NCBI GenBank assembly: GCA_019636375.1
Contig: JAHBXS010000001.1
Coordinates: 558,001-622,000 of the forward strand
Source of the DNA: Pirellulaceae bacterium
GTDB taxonomy: Bacteria; Planctomycetota; Planctomycetia; Pirellulales; Pirellulaceae
DNA length: 64,000 nt
Reading direction: 5' to 3'
The notes beneath the pieces are model-generated. The model worked only from the letters and a program-made list of their open reading frames with translations. It did no database searches and was not told the origin of the DNA. This document shows positions 44,826 through 53,420 of this stretch, piece by piece (the first letter of the stretch is position 1; the number at the start of each line of letters is the position of its first letter). Made by a program: the position numbers and the translations under genes.

Positions 44826-45908
44826 ATGATCAACATTCGGAAATTGGTTGCAGGCGTGTTTCACATCGGAATTGACGAAGCGGGATACGGACCGAACCTT
44901 GGGCCTTTGGTCATCGGGGGGTGTCTTTGGCACTCATCGCAACCTGCGGACGATCTCTATGTTCCGCTGGCAAATTCCGTCACTAATCGAGTGGGGAACC
45001 AAGAGCTTATTACCGTGGCGGATTCCAAGGCACTCTACCAGCCAAATCGAGGCTTGGCGACTTTGGCCAACAATCTTTTACCGTTGATTTTCGGTGAAGA
45101 AGATGCTTGGAAAACCCCCTGGCCCGGCCTTCTAGAGCGGGTCATTGAAACAGAGTTCCCACCGGCGAGTCATTTCGACGACCAAGGGAGTTTCTTACGC
45201 GACGATGACGAAATGGTCCGCATCGACTCGTCGGCAATCGCTAATGCATTTTTTATAGCAACTGATTCAAGTGGTCAGGTATCCGATGAAGGGAGACCGA
45301 GCGATTCCTCTTCAATAGAAGTCAACTCAGTCCGACGCCTTCGAGAGAATTTTTTGAACAATTGCTCGGAAGCCCAAGTTGAATTGCAACAAGTTCTGGC
45401 CGTTTGCCTGATGCCTGCTGACTTCAACAAACTAGTGACGAACTACGGCAACAAATCCTCCGTGCTCACCGTGGCCTCGCTGTTGCTCGTCAAAAGGTTG
45501 CTGACCGAAATCAATTTGCCAAGCTCCATCCGTGTTCAATGCGATAAACATGGTGGCCGAAATCGATACCGCAAATTTTTGGAGCGGGTTCTTAATCCGA
45601 ATTCGCTTGAGATTATCGAGGAAAGTTCGGCGGTCAGTGTGTATCGTTTGGTCACGGCAGCGGTCGACGTGGAAATTTCGTTTACGGCCAAAGGAGAAGA
45701 AAATCTGACCACCGCTCTTTCGTCCATGTTTGCCAAATTCCTTCGCGAATCCGTCATGCACCGCTGGAACCACTATTGGCAAGGAATTGTTGAAAACATC
45801 CGACCGACTCAAGGATACCCAGTTGATGCGGCGCGATTCTTCGCTCAAATAGAACCGCACTTGAAGTCTCGTGCGATTTCTAAAACACTTGTGTGGCGTG
45901 AACGTTAA
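44826..45908 (+). CDS. Divergent RNase HII-like protein
   Basis: A 360-residue protein whose N-terminus reads HIGIDEAGYGPNLGPLVIGG, matching the RNase HII core GIDEAGRGPLAGPVV with Tyr for Arg. Asp17 and Glu18 fill the first catalytic positions and ITVADSKAL the DSK motif. VQCDKHGGRNRY supplies a further Asp, and the C-terminal QGYPVDAARFFAQIEPH resembles the RNase HII/HIII tail. At 360 residues it is longer than RNase HII (~200) because of an insert around residues 95-170, so it may cleave RNA-DNA hybrids but could be a distinct branch. ATG 44826 has no ribosome site. The palindromic repeat ends ten bases upstream. Confidence 0.75.
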   Translation: MINIRKLVAGVFHIGIDEAGYGPNLGPLVIGGCLWHSSQPADDLYVPLANSVTNRVGNQELITVADSKALYQPNRGLATLANNLLPLIFGEEDAWKTPWPGLLERVIETEFPPASHFDDQGSFLRDDDEMVRIDSSAIANAFFIATDSSGQVSDEGRPSDSSSIEVNSVRRLRENFLNNCSEAQVELQQVLAVCLMPADFNKLVTNYGNKSSVLTVASLLLVKRLLTEINLPSSIRVQCDKHGGRNRYRKFLERVLNPNSLEIIEESSAVSVYRLVTAAVDVEISFTAKGEENLTTALSSMFAKFLRESVMHRWNHYWQGIVENIRPTQGYPVDAARFFAQIEPHLKSRAISKTLVWRER

Positions 45909-45924
45909 ACTTTTGAAATAAACC

Positions 45925-46668
45925 ATGAAAACACTGATTGTCATTCCGGCCCGATTGGGCTCGACCCGGCTTCCCGAAAAAATGCTGCTGTCCGAAACCG
46001 GTAAGACCCTGATCGAGCACACTTACCTCGCGGCAGTCGCAAGCCGTTACGCTGACCGGGTCATCGTTGCCACTGACGACCAACGAATTGTCGACGCCGT
46101 CACTTCGTTTGGAGGAATGGCACAAATGACTGACAAGAATCATCAAAGTGGCACTGACCGCGTGGCCGAAGTCGCCTCTTTGTTCCCTGAATACGAACTG
46201 GTCGTCAATGTTCAGGGAGATGAACCGGAACTCGAAACGGTCGCAATCGACGCAGCCATCGAAATCCTCCTCAGGACCCCGGCCAGCTCAATGTCGACCG
46301 TTGCCGCTCCGATTTTGGACGAAGCTGCTTTTCACGATCCGGCTTGTGTCAAAGTCGTGTTGCGACACGACTCGATCGCCCTTTATTTCAGTCGCAGCCA
46401 GATTCCCTTCCCACGCAATGTGGATTCCATGTCCGGCGGCCAATTTGCTTGGTTGCAACACATGGGACTTTATGTCTATCGACGCCAATTTTTGCTGGAC
46501 TATTCCAGTCTACCCGCTTCTAACCTAGAAAAAATGGAGTCGCTAGAGCAGTTGCGGGCCGTCGAAAATGGCCATCCTATCGCCGTTGCGATGGTAGAAC
46601 GGGCCTCGCGAGGGATCGATACTCCCGAGGATTATCGGGCGTTTGTCAAAAGGTTTTTGGCGCGTTAA
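45925..46668 (+). CDS. kdsB: 3-deoxy-manno-octulosonate cytidylyltransferase
   Basis: A 247-residue nucleotidyltransferase with VIPARLGSTRLPEKMLL near the N-terminus, ATDDQRIVDAV, NHQSGTDRVAEVA, NVQGDEPELE (Mg/CMP site), MGLYVYRRQFLLDY and GIDTPEDYRAFV. It activates KDO as CMP-KDO for the LPS inner core, arguing for an LPS-containing outer membrane. It follows the RNase HII-like gene by 16 bases and lies upstream of pyrG, which makes the CTP it consumes. Confidence 0.95.
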   Translation: MKTLIVIPARLGSTRLPEKMLLSETGKTLIEHTYLAAVASRYADRVIVATDDQRIVDAVTSFGGMAQMTDKNHQSGTDRVAEVASLFPEYELVVNVQGDEPELETVAIDAAIEILLRTPASSMSTVAAPILDEAAFHDPACVKVVLRHDSIALYFSRSQIPFPRNVDSMSGGQFAWLQHMGLYVYRRQFLLDYSSLPASNLEKMESLEQLRAVENGHPIAVAMVERASRGIDTPEDYRAFVKRFLAR

Positions 46669-46866
46669 AATCGCTGGGCAAGGCGGCCTTGATGGGAATC
46701 TTTAATTGCTTCGCATCAACCCTTGGGAAAACCGAGTGGCGCGTATCTGCTTTTTCGTTTATCGGCCTCTGGGTGCATTTTCAAATTTGCCAAAGACGTT
46801 ACTTTCGGCGGCTCGCATCGGCAATTTGCCGAGTCTCCAAATCTGAGGAATTCAACACATAAGGGA

Positions 46867-48501
46867 ATGACGTTGACCAAACATATATTTGTAACTGGAG
46901 GAGTTGTTAGCTCGTTAGGGAAGGGTTTAACAAGTGCGTCGATAGGGATGCTCCTTGAAAATCGCGGTTTGCGTGTTCGCATGCAAAAGCTTGACCCTTA
47001 CATCAACGTCGACCCAGGGACGATGAGCCCCTTTCAACACGGCGAAGTTTACGTGCTGGACGATGGCAGCGAAACCGACCTTGATCTCGGCCACTATGAA
47101 AGGTTTACACAGAGTCCACTCTCCCGTCACTCAAATTACACGACTGGGCAGATTTACCTTCGCGTGATTGAACGTGAACGCCGAGGGGAGTTTCTCGGGC
47201 AGACGGTACAAGTCATCCCGCACATTACCAACGAGATTAAACGCTGCATCGACAATCTCAGTGGCGATGACGTCGATGTCGTGATTACGGAAATCGGCGG
47301 AACTGTCGGGGATATTGAGAGTCTTCCGTTTCTCGAAGCCATTCGGCAGTATTCACTGGATGTCGGCAAGGAGAATTGCCTTTACATTCACCTGACGCTC
47401 GTCCCTTACCTCAAAGCAGCAGCAGAACTTAAAACGAAACCCACGCAACATTCAGTAGGCTTGTTGCGCCAAATCGGTATTCAGCCCGACATTTTGATCT
47501 GCCGTTGTGAGCGCGAACTCCCTCTGTCGGATCGCGAAAAAATCGCCCTGTTTTGCAATGTGCCGACCAAAGCGGTGATTGAGGAACGCGACAAAGATTT
47601 TTCAATTTACGAAGTCCCCCTCAGCCTTGTCGATCACGGGCTGGACGATCAAATCGTCAAACGATTGGGTTTGAGCACTAAATCGCTTGAGATTGACGCA
47701 TGGCGAAACATGATCCATCGCATGAGGAATCCCGTCACCGAAGTGAACATTGCGGTCGTCGGAAAATACGCCAGTCACAAGGACGCTTACAAATCGATTT
47801 ACGAATCGATCGATCATGGCGGAATCGCTCATAATGCACAAATTCGTGTCTCTAGTATCCAAAGCGAAGACATTGAACGGGAAGGTCCCGAACGACTCCT
47901 GTCCGGCTATCACGGCATTTTGGTCCCTGGCGGCTTCGGCGAGCGAGGCACCGAGGGTAAAATTGAAGCCATTCGATACGCGCGCGAGCGACAAATCCCA
48001 TTTTTGGGTATCTGTTTAGGGATGCAATGTGCCGTCATCGAATTCGCTCGCAATGTCATGGGAATGGCCGGCGCGAACTCGACTGAGTTCGATCGTTCGA
48101 CCAATTTCCCTGTCGTTTGCTTGCTGGATGAACAGCAAAACGTGACGGAGAAGGGGGGGACAATGCGACTTGGTGCCCAGCGAGCCCAATTGGCTTTAGA
48201 CTCCCGAAGTTATGAGTGCTACGGACAAGAACAAATTTCAGAACGTCATCGACATCGATATGAGTTCAACCACCAGTTCCGCAAGCAATTCGAGGCCCAC
48301 GGAATGTTGATTGCCGGCACGAGCCAAAATCAATCGCTTGTGGAGATCGTTGAAGTCCCTGACCATCCCTGGTTTGTTGCCGTGCAGTATCACCCAGAAT
48401 TCAAATCAAAGCCAATTGCGGCCCACCCGTTGTTTGCCGGATTCGTGAGTGCCGCAATCACCGCAAAGGAAATCATCGGTGAAGCGAAATCGATGTTCTA
48501 A
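46867..48501 (+). CDS. pyrG: CTP synthase
   Basis: A 544-residue protein. The amidoligase domain starts [18 protein letters not shown] with the ATP loop, then [51 protein letters not shown] and KTKPTQHSV. The C-terminal class I glutaminase domain has [22 protein letters not shown] (Cys nucleophile) and QYHPEF with the His-Glu pair. ATG 46867 is used. The in-frame TTG 46873 is also plausible: AAGGGA (46861-46866) lies six bases before it and it gives the canonical [10 protein letters not shown]. Upstream extension to 46723 has no coding character. Confidence 0.96.
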   Translation: MTLTKHIFVTGGVVSSLGKGLTSASIGMLLENRGLRVRMQKLDPYINVDPGTMSPFQHGEVYVLDDGSETDLDLGHYERFTQSPLSRHSNYTTGQIYLRVIERERRGEFLGQTVQVIPHITNEIKRCIDNLSGDDVDVVITEIGGTVGDIESLPFLEAIRQYSLDVGKENCLYIHLTLVPYLKAAAELKTKPTQHSVGLLRQIGIQPDILICRCERELPLSDREKIALFCNVPTKAVIEERDKDFSIYEVPLSLVDHGLDDQIVKRLGLSTKSLEIDAWRNMIHRMRNPVTEVNIAVVGKYASHKDAYKSIYESIDHGGIAHNAQIRVSSIQSEDIEREGPERLLSGYHGILVPGGFGERGTEGKIEAIRYARERQIPFLGICLGMQCAVIEFARNVMGMAGANSTEFDRSTNFPVVCLLDEQQNVTEKGGTMRLGAQRAQLALDSRSYECYGQEQISERHRHRYEFNHQFRKQFEAHGMLIAGTSQNQSLVEIVEVPDHPWFVAVQYHPEFKSKPIAAHPLFAGFVSAAITAKEIIGEAKSMF

Positions 48502-48610
48502 GTTATGCTAAAAGAGTCAATTGATACTTTTGAAGTACAAAATTTCTTTTGTCGTTTAACGAGAGATTTTTCAATTTATCGTCCATTCGTTCAGGAAAAA
48601 GAGGGTTCAA

Positions 48611-49045
48611 ATGAGTAACGAAGATCACGAACCAAAAATCGTCGTTGATGAAGATTGGAAAGCTCAAGTTGCGCGTGAAAAGGAGCAACTTCGAGATCGA
48701 GAGCAAAAATCGGGAACTTCTGGAGCCACCGAAAATTCGAATTCTGAAATTCCTCAGGCCTCGTTTTCGATTTTGGTAACCACTTATGCCACTCAAGCCT
48801 TGGTCTATCTTGGCTATCTGCCCGACCCAGTTTCTCGCGAAGCTAAAGTTGATCGCAACATGGCCAAGCATTTCATCGACATGTTGACTGTCCTTGAAGA
48901 AAAAACAAAAGGCAATTTGGCCGAAGACGAAATCGCATTGCTTACCGACGCGTTGCATCAGCTGAGGATGGCGTTCATTGCATCAAGCCATCAAACGAGC
49001 GATGATGGCCCTGCCAAACCTAAGTCAACCATTGAGTTGCCCTAA
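48611..49045 (+). CDS. DUF1844 family protein
   Basis: A 144-residue soluble protein with a charged N-terminus (EDWKAQVAREKEQLRDRE) and the DUF1844 core ASFSILVTTYATQALVYLGYLPDP, MAKHFIDMLTVLEEKTKGNLAEDE, ALHQLRMAF. The family is helical and widespread in planctomycetes and deltaproteobacteria; function unknown. ATG 48611 follows AGAGGG at five bases. It follows pyrG by 109 bases. Confidence 0.92.
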   Translation: MSNEDHEPKIVVDEDWKAQVAREKEQLRDREQKSGTSGATENSNSEIPQASFSILVTTYATQALVYLGYLPDPVSREAKVDRNMAKHFIDMLTVLEEKTKGNLAEDEIALLTDALHQLRMAFIASSHQTSDDGPAKPKSTIELP

Positions 49046-49073
49046 AGACCTCCCAAATTGCGTTTGGTTGTTC

Positions 49074-49111
49074 AACAAAAAACGCCCCAAGCTTTTTCAT
49101 TTGGGGCGTTT
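49074..49111 (-). terminator. Rho-independent terminator for the DUF937-like gene
   Basis: Stem AAACGCCCCAA (49080-49090) with TTGGGGCGTTT (49101-49111), ten-base loop. On the minus strand it is followed by a run of T (complement of 49074-49080, GTTTTTT), the correct orientation for the upstream minus-strand gene. It may also work weakly for DUF1844 on the plus strand. Confidence 0.8.
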
Positions 49112-49126
49112 CAGAAATGTTTTGTA

Positions 49127-49187
49127 ACCGTTCACGGAGTGAGCGGCCACGTAGCTTTTCATTCCGTGAAAAGGCGGGCGCATTGAA
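49127..49187. repeat. Interspersed double-hairpin repeat, copy B
   Basis: Hairpin 1: CCGTTCAC (49128-49135), GGA loop, GTGAGCGG (49139-49146). Hairpin 2: TTTTCA (49156-49161), TTCCG loop, TGAAAA (49167-49172). It aligns base for base with copy A (8341-8401). The outer pair of hairpin 2 is T-A here and C-G in copy A. Confidence 0.75.
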
Positions 49188-49306
49188 TGCGAGTTCCTTC
49201 ACCAACCGATTGATTAGTTGGTTTTCCAGGCACTGAGCCGTTTATGTTCCAACGACGATCCCGTAAATGGTTGGGCTGGTTTTTTTGGATGCTCGATGCA
49301 ATACAG

Positions 49307-49960
49307 TTACTTTTTGCCGAAGAGCTGTCCCATTGCAAGTTTAGCAACGTCATTCAAATCAAAATCACCATCACCATCTTGATCCAAAAATTTCCCGATT
49401 AGTCCACCCGTTTTTTGCTCGACGGAGGCTTGCTCGCGACCGAGCAAGTCTTTCAAGCCTGCCCCATCAAGCCCTTGGGATTGTTTTGATTTCATCAACG
49501 CTCCCAAAATCAGAGGCGCCAAAATCGCCAATAGACTTTTGGTAGCTGCAGAACTCAAACCACTCGCTTGCTGCACACCATTTTCAACTTTGCCTTGACT
49601 GCCTCCCAACAATCCGCCGAGCAGATCAGCGGGGTTGATGCCCCCCGCAGAACCACCACCACTACCGCCGCCTCCCAAGAGACCGGAAAGGCTCCCAAGC
49701 AGTCCACCGATCGAACTTCCGCCTCCGCCGCTTGATTCTTTTCCACCGCCGAATTGGTCGAGCATTCCCATAAGGCCGCTCAGTCCATCGGCTGTTGAAC
49801 CTTGACGTGACATTCCGCCGAGTAGGGCAGGGAGTGCCGCACCAATTGCACTACTGGTCTGCGATTCGCTGGCACCAATTTGTTGGCTAATTTGGGCGAT
49901 ACCTTCTTTCCCAAGGCTTTCTGAAATCATTTCGAGCAATGAGGGTGAACCGGATGACAT
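49307..49960 (-). CDS. DUF937-like protein with EF-hand motif
   Basis: A 217-residue protein. Residues 1-60 and the region LAILAPLILGALMKSKQ match the DUF937 pattern (SLLEMISESLG, IGASESQTSSAIGAALPALLGGM). The middle is a Gly/Ser-rich low-complexity linker (LGGGGSGGGSAGG). The C-terminus carries a canonical Ca2+ loop DQDGDGDFDLND (Asp at 1, 3, 5, 7 and 12), like an EF-hand or dockerin half. ATG 49960 is set by AGGAG seven bases upstream. No signal peptide is evident. Function unknown; the calcium loop suggests a sensing or scaffold role. Confidence 0.82.
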   Translation of the reverse strand: MSSGSPSLLEMISESLGKEGIAQISQQIGASESQTSSAIGAALPALLGGMSRQGSTADGLSGLMGMLDQFGGGKESSGGGGSSIGGLLGSLSGLLGGGGSGGGSAGGINPADLLGGLLGGSQGKVENGVQQASGLSSAATKSLLAILAPLILGALMKSKQSQGLDGAGLKDLLGREQASVEQKTGGLIGKFLDQDGDGDFDLNDVAKLAMGQLFGKK

Positions 49961-50440
49961 GATACAACTCCTGAATTGATGGGGGGCTTTTTCTGATTGA
50001 ACGCTCAATCAAAAATCAAACTTACCAAAATCGGCATTTCTAAGGTTTTACCAAATTGCCCTTACTCAGCAATGATCCAAACTCATTTTTTCGGAATTTT
50101 TTAGGCATGGCGATCGACTGTTCATCGGAAATTGCAATCCTCCACGAAAAGCGGTCTGAAATTTAAGAGATCACAACGACTCGCCTGCTATTCAGCAAGT
50201 CGGCCTTTCCAGGAAACAACCTGAATTGGAGTGAATAGGCATATTGATCAACAGGTATTGTGCTTTAATTGGTGCTTGCCATAATCAAAGGCTTAACAAT
50301 TTGACGTATTGCGAGAACGTTGAAGGAGCCCCATTCAAAAGAGCATTTTTTCATGTAACACCTGACAAGCCTCAAAGTGACGCCGCATTTTTAATTTGCA
50401 TTTCCTTAATTGAATCTTAACTACGACAGGGAAAGAATTC
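49961..50440. other. Divergent intergenic region of about 480 bases
   Basis: AT-rich, with no convincing coding frame, hairpin terminator or RNA gene. It must contain the promoters of the DUF937-like and the small membrane genes. I see nothing more specific. Confidence 0.4.
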
Positions 50441-50707
50441 ATGAATCGTCCAATACAGAGCAGTTCAAATGTGAAAACCAACCTTCCGCCCATTGCACAT
50501 GTTATTTGTGGGTGGCCGTTATTGCTGGTTCTCATTGGCGGCGCGATTGGAGGAATTTTGGGGGCCGCCGCCTACGTGGTCAATCTGGCGATATACAAAA
50601 CTGAACTACCCGCGCCTGTGAAGGTAGTGCTCAATGTGGTTGTGGGTTTCGCTGCCATTGGCATTTGGGTTGTGATTGCTTTGGCGATCAGAGCGGCTTT
50701 TAGTTAA
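50441..50707 (+). CDS. Small membrane protein of unknown function
   Basis: An 88-residue protein with two or three membrane helices (CGWPLLLVLIGGAIGGILGAAAYVVNLAIY and VVLNVVVGFAAIGIWVVIALAIRAAF). AGGGAAAG lies upstream of ATG 50441 at good spacing. The Gly/Ala-rich first helix (GGAIGGILGAAAY) would pack tightly, as in oligomeric membrane proteins. No family recognised. Confidence 0.75.
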   Translation: MNRPIQSSSNVKTNLPPIAHVICGWPLLLVLIGGAIGGILGAAAYVVNLAIYKTELPAPVKVVLNVVVGFAAIGIWVVIALAIRAAFS

Positions 50708-50854
50708 TATGCGAGAGCAAATGAAGGCAAATTCTGTACCAATTTCTCGGGCCCTTTTGTATTTGGCTCAGTGAATTTGGGGGCAAGATTCGCTTGATGC
50801 TTTGGCTTGGAATCGTTTCACGGCAGACAGAAAAGCTTTTTTGGGGGTAATGGA

Positions 50855-51352
50855 TTGAAGTTGGTAGACGAAATCATTTCGGGGGGACAAACGGGTGTTG
50901 ATCGCGCTGCGCTTGATGTGGCGATTTTTTTAGAGATCGATCACGGGGGCTGGTGTCCCAAAAATCGCTTGGCCGAGGATGGCACAATTCCGCCTCAATA
51001 CTTGTTGCAAGAGACGGAGTCGCGGGACTATGCCGTGAGAACAGAGAAAAACGTACTTGATTCCGACGGGACATTGATTTTGTACGATGGAGTCCTCAAA
51101 GGCGGAACTCGGTTGACGGTTCAATTGGCCCAAAGATTTCGTAGACCCTTACTCATGGTCGATTTGACTGAAAATACTGATGCAACTGAAACCCGCGAGT
51201 GGATTTCCAAACACGGATTGCGACGTTTGAATATTGCGGGGCCTCGGGAAAGCACGATGCCCGGAATTACCGAGTTGGCGACAAAGTTCTTAATAACGGT
51301 TTTTGACTTCGATCAAGAGCTTAATGAACTAAATGCAGGGGAAAAGGAATGA
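50855..51352 (+). CDS. Putative molybdenum carrier-like (SLOG/YpsA-fold) protein
   Basis: A 165-residue Rossmann-like protein starting MKLVDEIISGGQTGVDRAALD, with GGWCPKNRLAEDGTIPPQYLLQE, NVLDSDGTLILYDGVLKGGTRLT and the C-terminal GLRRLNIAGPRESTMPGI. This is the wording of the 'putative molybdenum carrier' family, now grouped with the SLOG nucleotide- or ligand-binding fold. The TTG start 50855 is preceded by a GGGGGT run. Its last four bases overlap the start of the next gene (ATGA), so it is translationally coupled to the Gfo/Idh/MocA oxidoreductase. The ligand is not known. Confidence 0.85.
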   Translation: MKLVDEIISGGQTGVDRAALDVAIFLEIDHGGWCPKNRLAEDGTIPPQYLLQETESRDYAVRTEKNVLDSDGTLILYDGVLKGGTRLTVQLAQRFRRPLLMVDLTENTDATETREWISKHGLRRLNIAGPRESTMPGITELATKFLITVFDFDQELNELNAGEKE

Positions 51353-52392
51353 CAATTGGTTTTGGAATCGTAGGCTGTGGAATGATTGCCAAGTTTCACG
51401 CGAGGGCACTGCAAGAAGTGCCTGGAACGCGACTTGTCGGTTGCTACAGCCGACGGTTCGAAGCAGCTCAGGAATTTGCGGGAGAGTTTGATTGTCGGGC
51501 TTTTGAATCCTTGGACGAACTGCTGGCTCAAGACGACGTGCATGTGATCAACTTGTGTACTCCCAGCGGTGCACATTTGGAACCTGGAGTGGCAGCGGCA
51601 AGAAAGGGAAAACACCTGCTGGTGGAGAAGCCCTTGGAGATCACTGAGCCTCGTTGTGATGCGTTGATTGCCGAGTGTCAGGAGCATGGCGTCCGTCTCG
51701 CAACTATTTTCCCCTCCCGTTTTCACGGATGCTGGCAGGCGGTCAAGGATGCAATTGATCAAAAACGTTTTGGGCGAATCGCATTGGGAAGTGCGTATGT
51801 AAAGTGGTTTCGTTCGCAAGAATATTACGACCAGGGTGCGTGGCGGGGGACTTGGGAACTCGACGGGGGGGGTGCTCTTATGAACCAGGCGATTCACACC
51901 ATCGATTTGCTCCAATGGTTGCTGGGGCCCGTGGATTCACTCGCTGCGACTACACAGACGCTAGGGCACGAGCGAATTGAAGTCGAGGATGTCGCGGCGG
52001 CTGTTTTGAAATTTTGCAACGGAGCGATCGGAGTAATCGAGGCAACGACCTGCTCGTTTCCGGGAATGCTGAAGAAGATCGAAATTCATGGCACAACAGG
52101 TTCGGTTGTGGTCGAGGAAGAGCAGATCACTCATTGGGAGTTCAAGGAGTCGCGAGATTCGGACGCTTCGGTTTGGGAACGTTTCGGCAAGCGATCCATT
52201 TCGGCAGGAGGCGCGAGTGATCCGGCGGCAATTGGTCATCACGGACATGCTAGGCTTTTTGCAGAATTTGTTCGGGCGCTAGCCGAAAATCGCTCGTCGC
52301 TTTTGGACGGGGCTGAAGGCCGCAAAAGTGTCGAGATTATTCGCGGCATCTATCGCGCGGCTGAAACTGGGGAGTGGGTTTCAATCGGCTGA
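51349..52392 (+). CDS. Gfo/Idh/MocA-type oxidoreductase
   Basis: A 347-residue protein with N-terminal NAD(P)-binding motif FGIVGCGMIAKFHARAL, the EKP motif (HLLVEKPLE), the GGGALMNQAIHTIDLLQWLLG helix with the catalytic His, and the C-terminal beta-sheet domain. It oxidises or epimerises a sugar or inositol-like polyol. It shares a four-base ATGA overlap with the SLOG-like gene upstream, so they are co-expressed. The substrate cannot be inferred. Confidence 0.93.
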   Translation: MTIGFGIVGCGMIAKFHARALQEVPGTRLVGCYSRRFEAAQEFAGEFDCRAFESLDELLAQDDVHVINLCTPSGAHLEPGVAAARKGKHLLVEKPLEITEPRCDALIAECQEHGVRLATIFPSRFHGCWQAVKDAIDQKRFGRIALGSAYVKWFRSQEYYDQGAWRGTWELDGGGALMNQAIHTIDLLQWLLGPVDSLAATTQTLGHERIEVEDVAAAVLKFCNGAIGVIEATTCSFPGMLKKIEIHGTTGSVVVEEEQITHWEFKESRDSDASVWERFGKRSISAGGASDPAAIGHHGHARLFAEFVRALAENRSSLLDGAEGRKSVEIIRGIYRAAETGEWVSIG

Positions 52393-52507
52393 GCGACATT
52401 TTGGGGCGACGCTTGATCGTTATCAGCCTCGGGCGTTAGAATGTTGCGGCGTTCTCCGTCGGATCGCACGCATGTTCTTCGCAATTTTCTAACATTGGTG
52501 AAATCTT

Positions 52508-53398
52508 TTGACGACCTCGGCAAGTCAACCACAATCGGCAGCAACATGGGAAAATCTGTTTCCCTATCCGACGCAGAAAATCACATTGGCCGGTGGCGAA
52601 CGGATGGCTTACGTCGATGTCGGTGCGGGACGACCGATTCTATTTGTGCATGGAAATCCAACTTGGTCGTTTTATTATCATGCGTTGATTTCCGATCTCA
52701 AGTCGCAGTATCGCTGCATCGGCATCGACCATATCGGATGCGGTCGAAGTGACAAGCCACAAAAGTACGACTACTGCCTTGATCGCCATATCAGCAATTT
52801 GGTTGAGTTCTTGGATCAAAGCGGAATAGAGGACGTGACATTGGTCGCCCATGATTGGGGAGGAGCGATTGGTTTGGGGGCACTGCTGGCCAGAGAATCG
52901 CGTTTTTCTCGAATCGTGTTGCTAAATACGGCAACGTTCCCACCCCCCTATTTCCCGCTGCGAATCCGCGTTTGTCGGACTCCGGTTTTGGGGACGATCG
53001 CGTTGCGTGGACTAAACTTGTTTTCGCGTGGGGCCTTAACAATGGCGACGACTCGGCGTGGCGGATTGTCGGGTGTTGTATCCGAGGGATTAGTAGCTCC
53101 TTACGATTCCTGGGAAAATCGGGTTGCCGTGGAAAGATTTGTGCGCGACATCCCGACACGAGCGAGTCAACCGACATGGCAGACGTTGCAACGCATCGAA
53201 AATTCTTTGTCACGGCTGACAATTCCTAAGTTGTTGGTGTGGGGAATGCAGGACTGGTGCTTTCGAGAAGAATGCCTGTTGCGATTCGAAAAAATATGGC
53301 CGGATGCAAAGTCGATTCGTTTGTCAGCCGCAGGGCACTACGTGGCTTTGGACGCACCCAATGAGATCGTAGCGGCAATTTCTGAATTTGCGGGTTGA
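52508..53398 (+). CDS. OleB/haloalkane-dehalogenase-like alpha/beta hydrolase
   Basis: A 296-residue alpha/beta hydrolase. It has HGNPTWSFYYHALISDL (oxyanion region), IDHIGCGRSDKP, the nucleophile elbow VAHDWGGAIG with Asp as nucleophile, the acid in MQDWCFREE and the catalytic His in AAGHYVALDAP. The Asp nucleophile and the wording match OleB (beta-lactone decarboxylase of long-chain olefin synthesis) and haloalkane dehalogenases. OleA, OleC and OleD are not seen in this window, so the role is tentative. Start TTG 52508 has GGTGA seven bases upstream. The CitG-like gene starts 23 bases later. Confidence 0.82.
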   Translation: MTTSASQPQSAATWENLFPYPTQKITLAGGERMAYVDVGAGRPILFVHGNPTWSFYYHALISDLKSQYRCIGIDHIGCGRSDKPQKYDYCLDRHISNLVEFLDQSGIEDVTLVAHDWGGAIGLGALLARESRFSRIVLLNTATFPPPYFPLRIRVCRTPVLGTIALRGLNLFSRGALTMATTRRGGLSGVVSEGLVAPYDSWENRVAVERFVRDIPTRASQPTWQTLQRIENSLSRLTIPKLLVWGMQDWCFREECLLRFEKIWPDAKSIRLSAAGHYVALDAPNEIVAAISEFAG

Positions 53399-53420
53399 TG
53401 GAAAACTAGGTTGAGAAATC

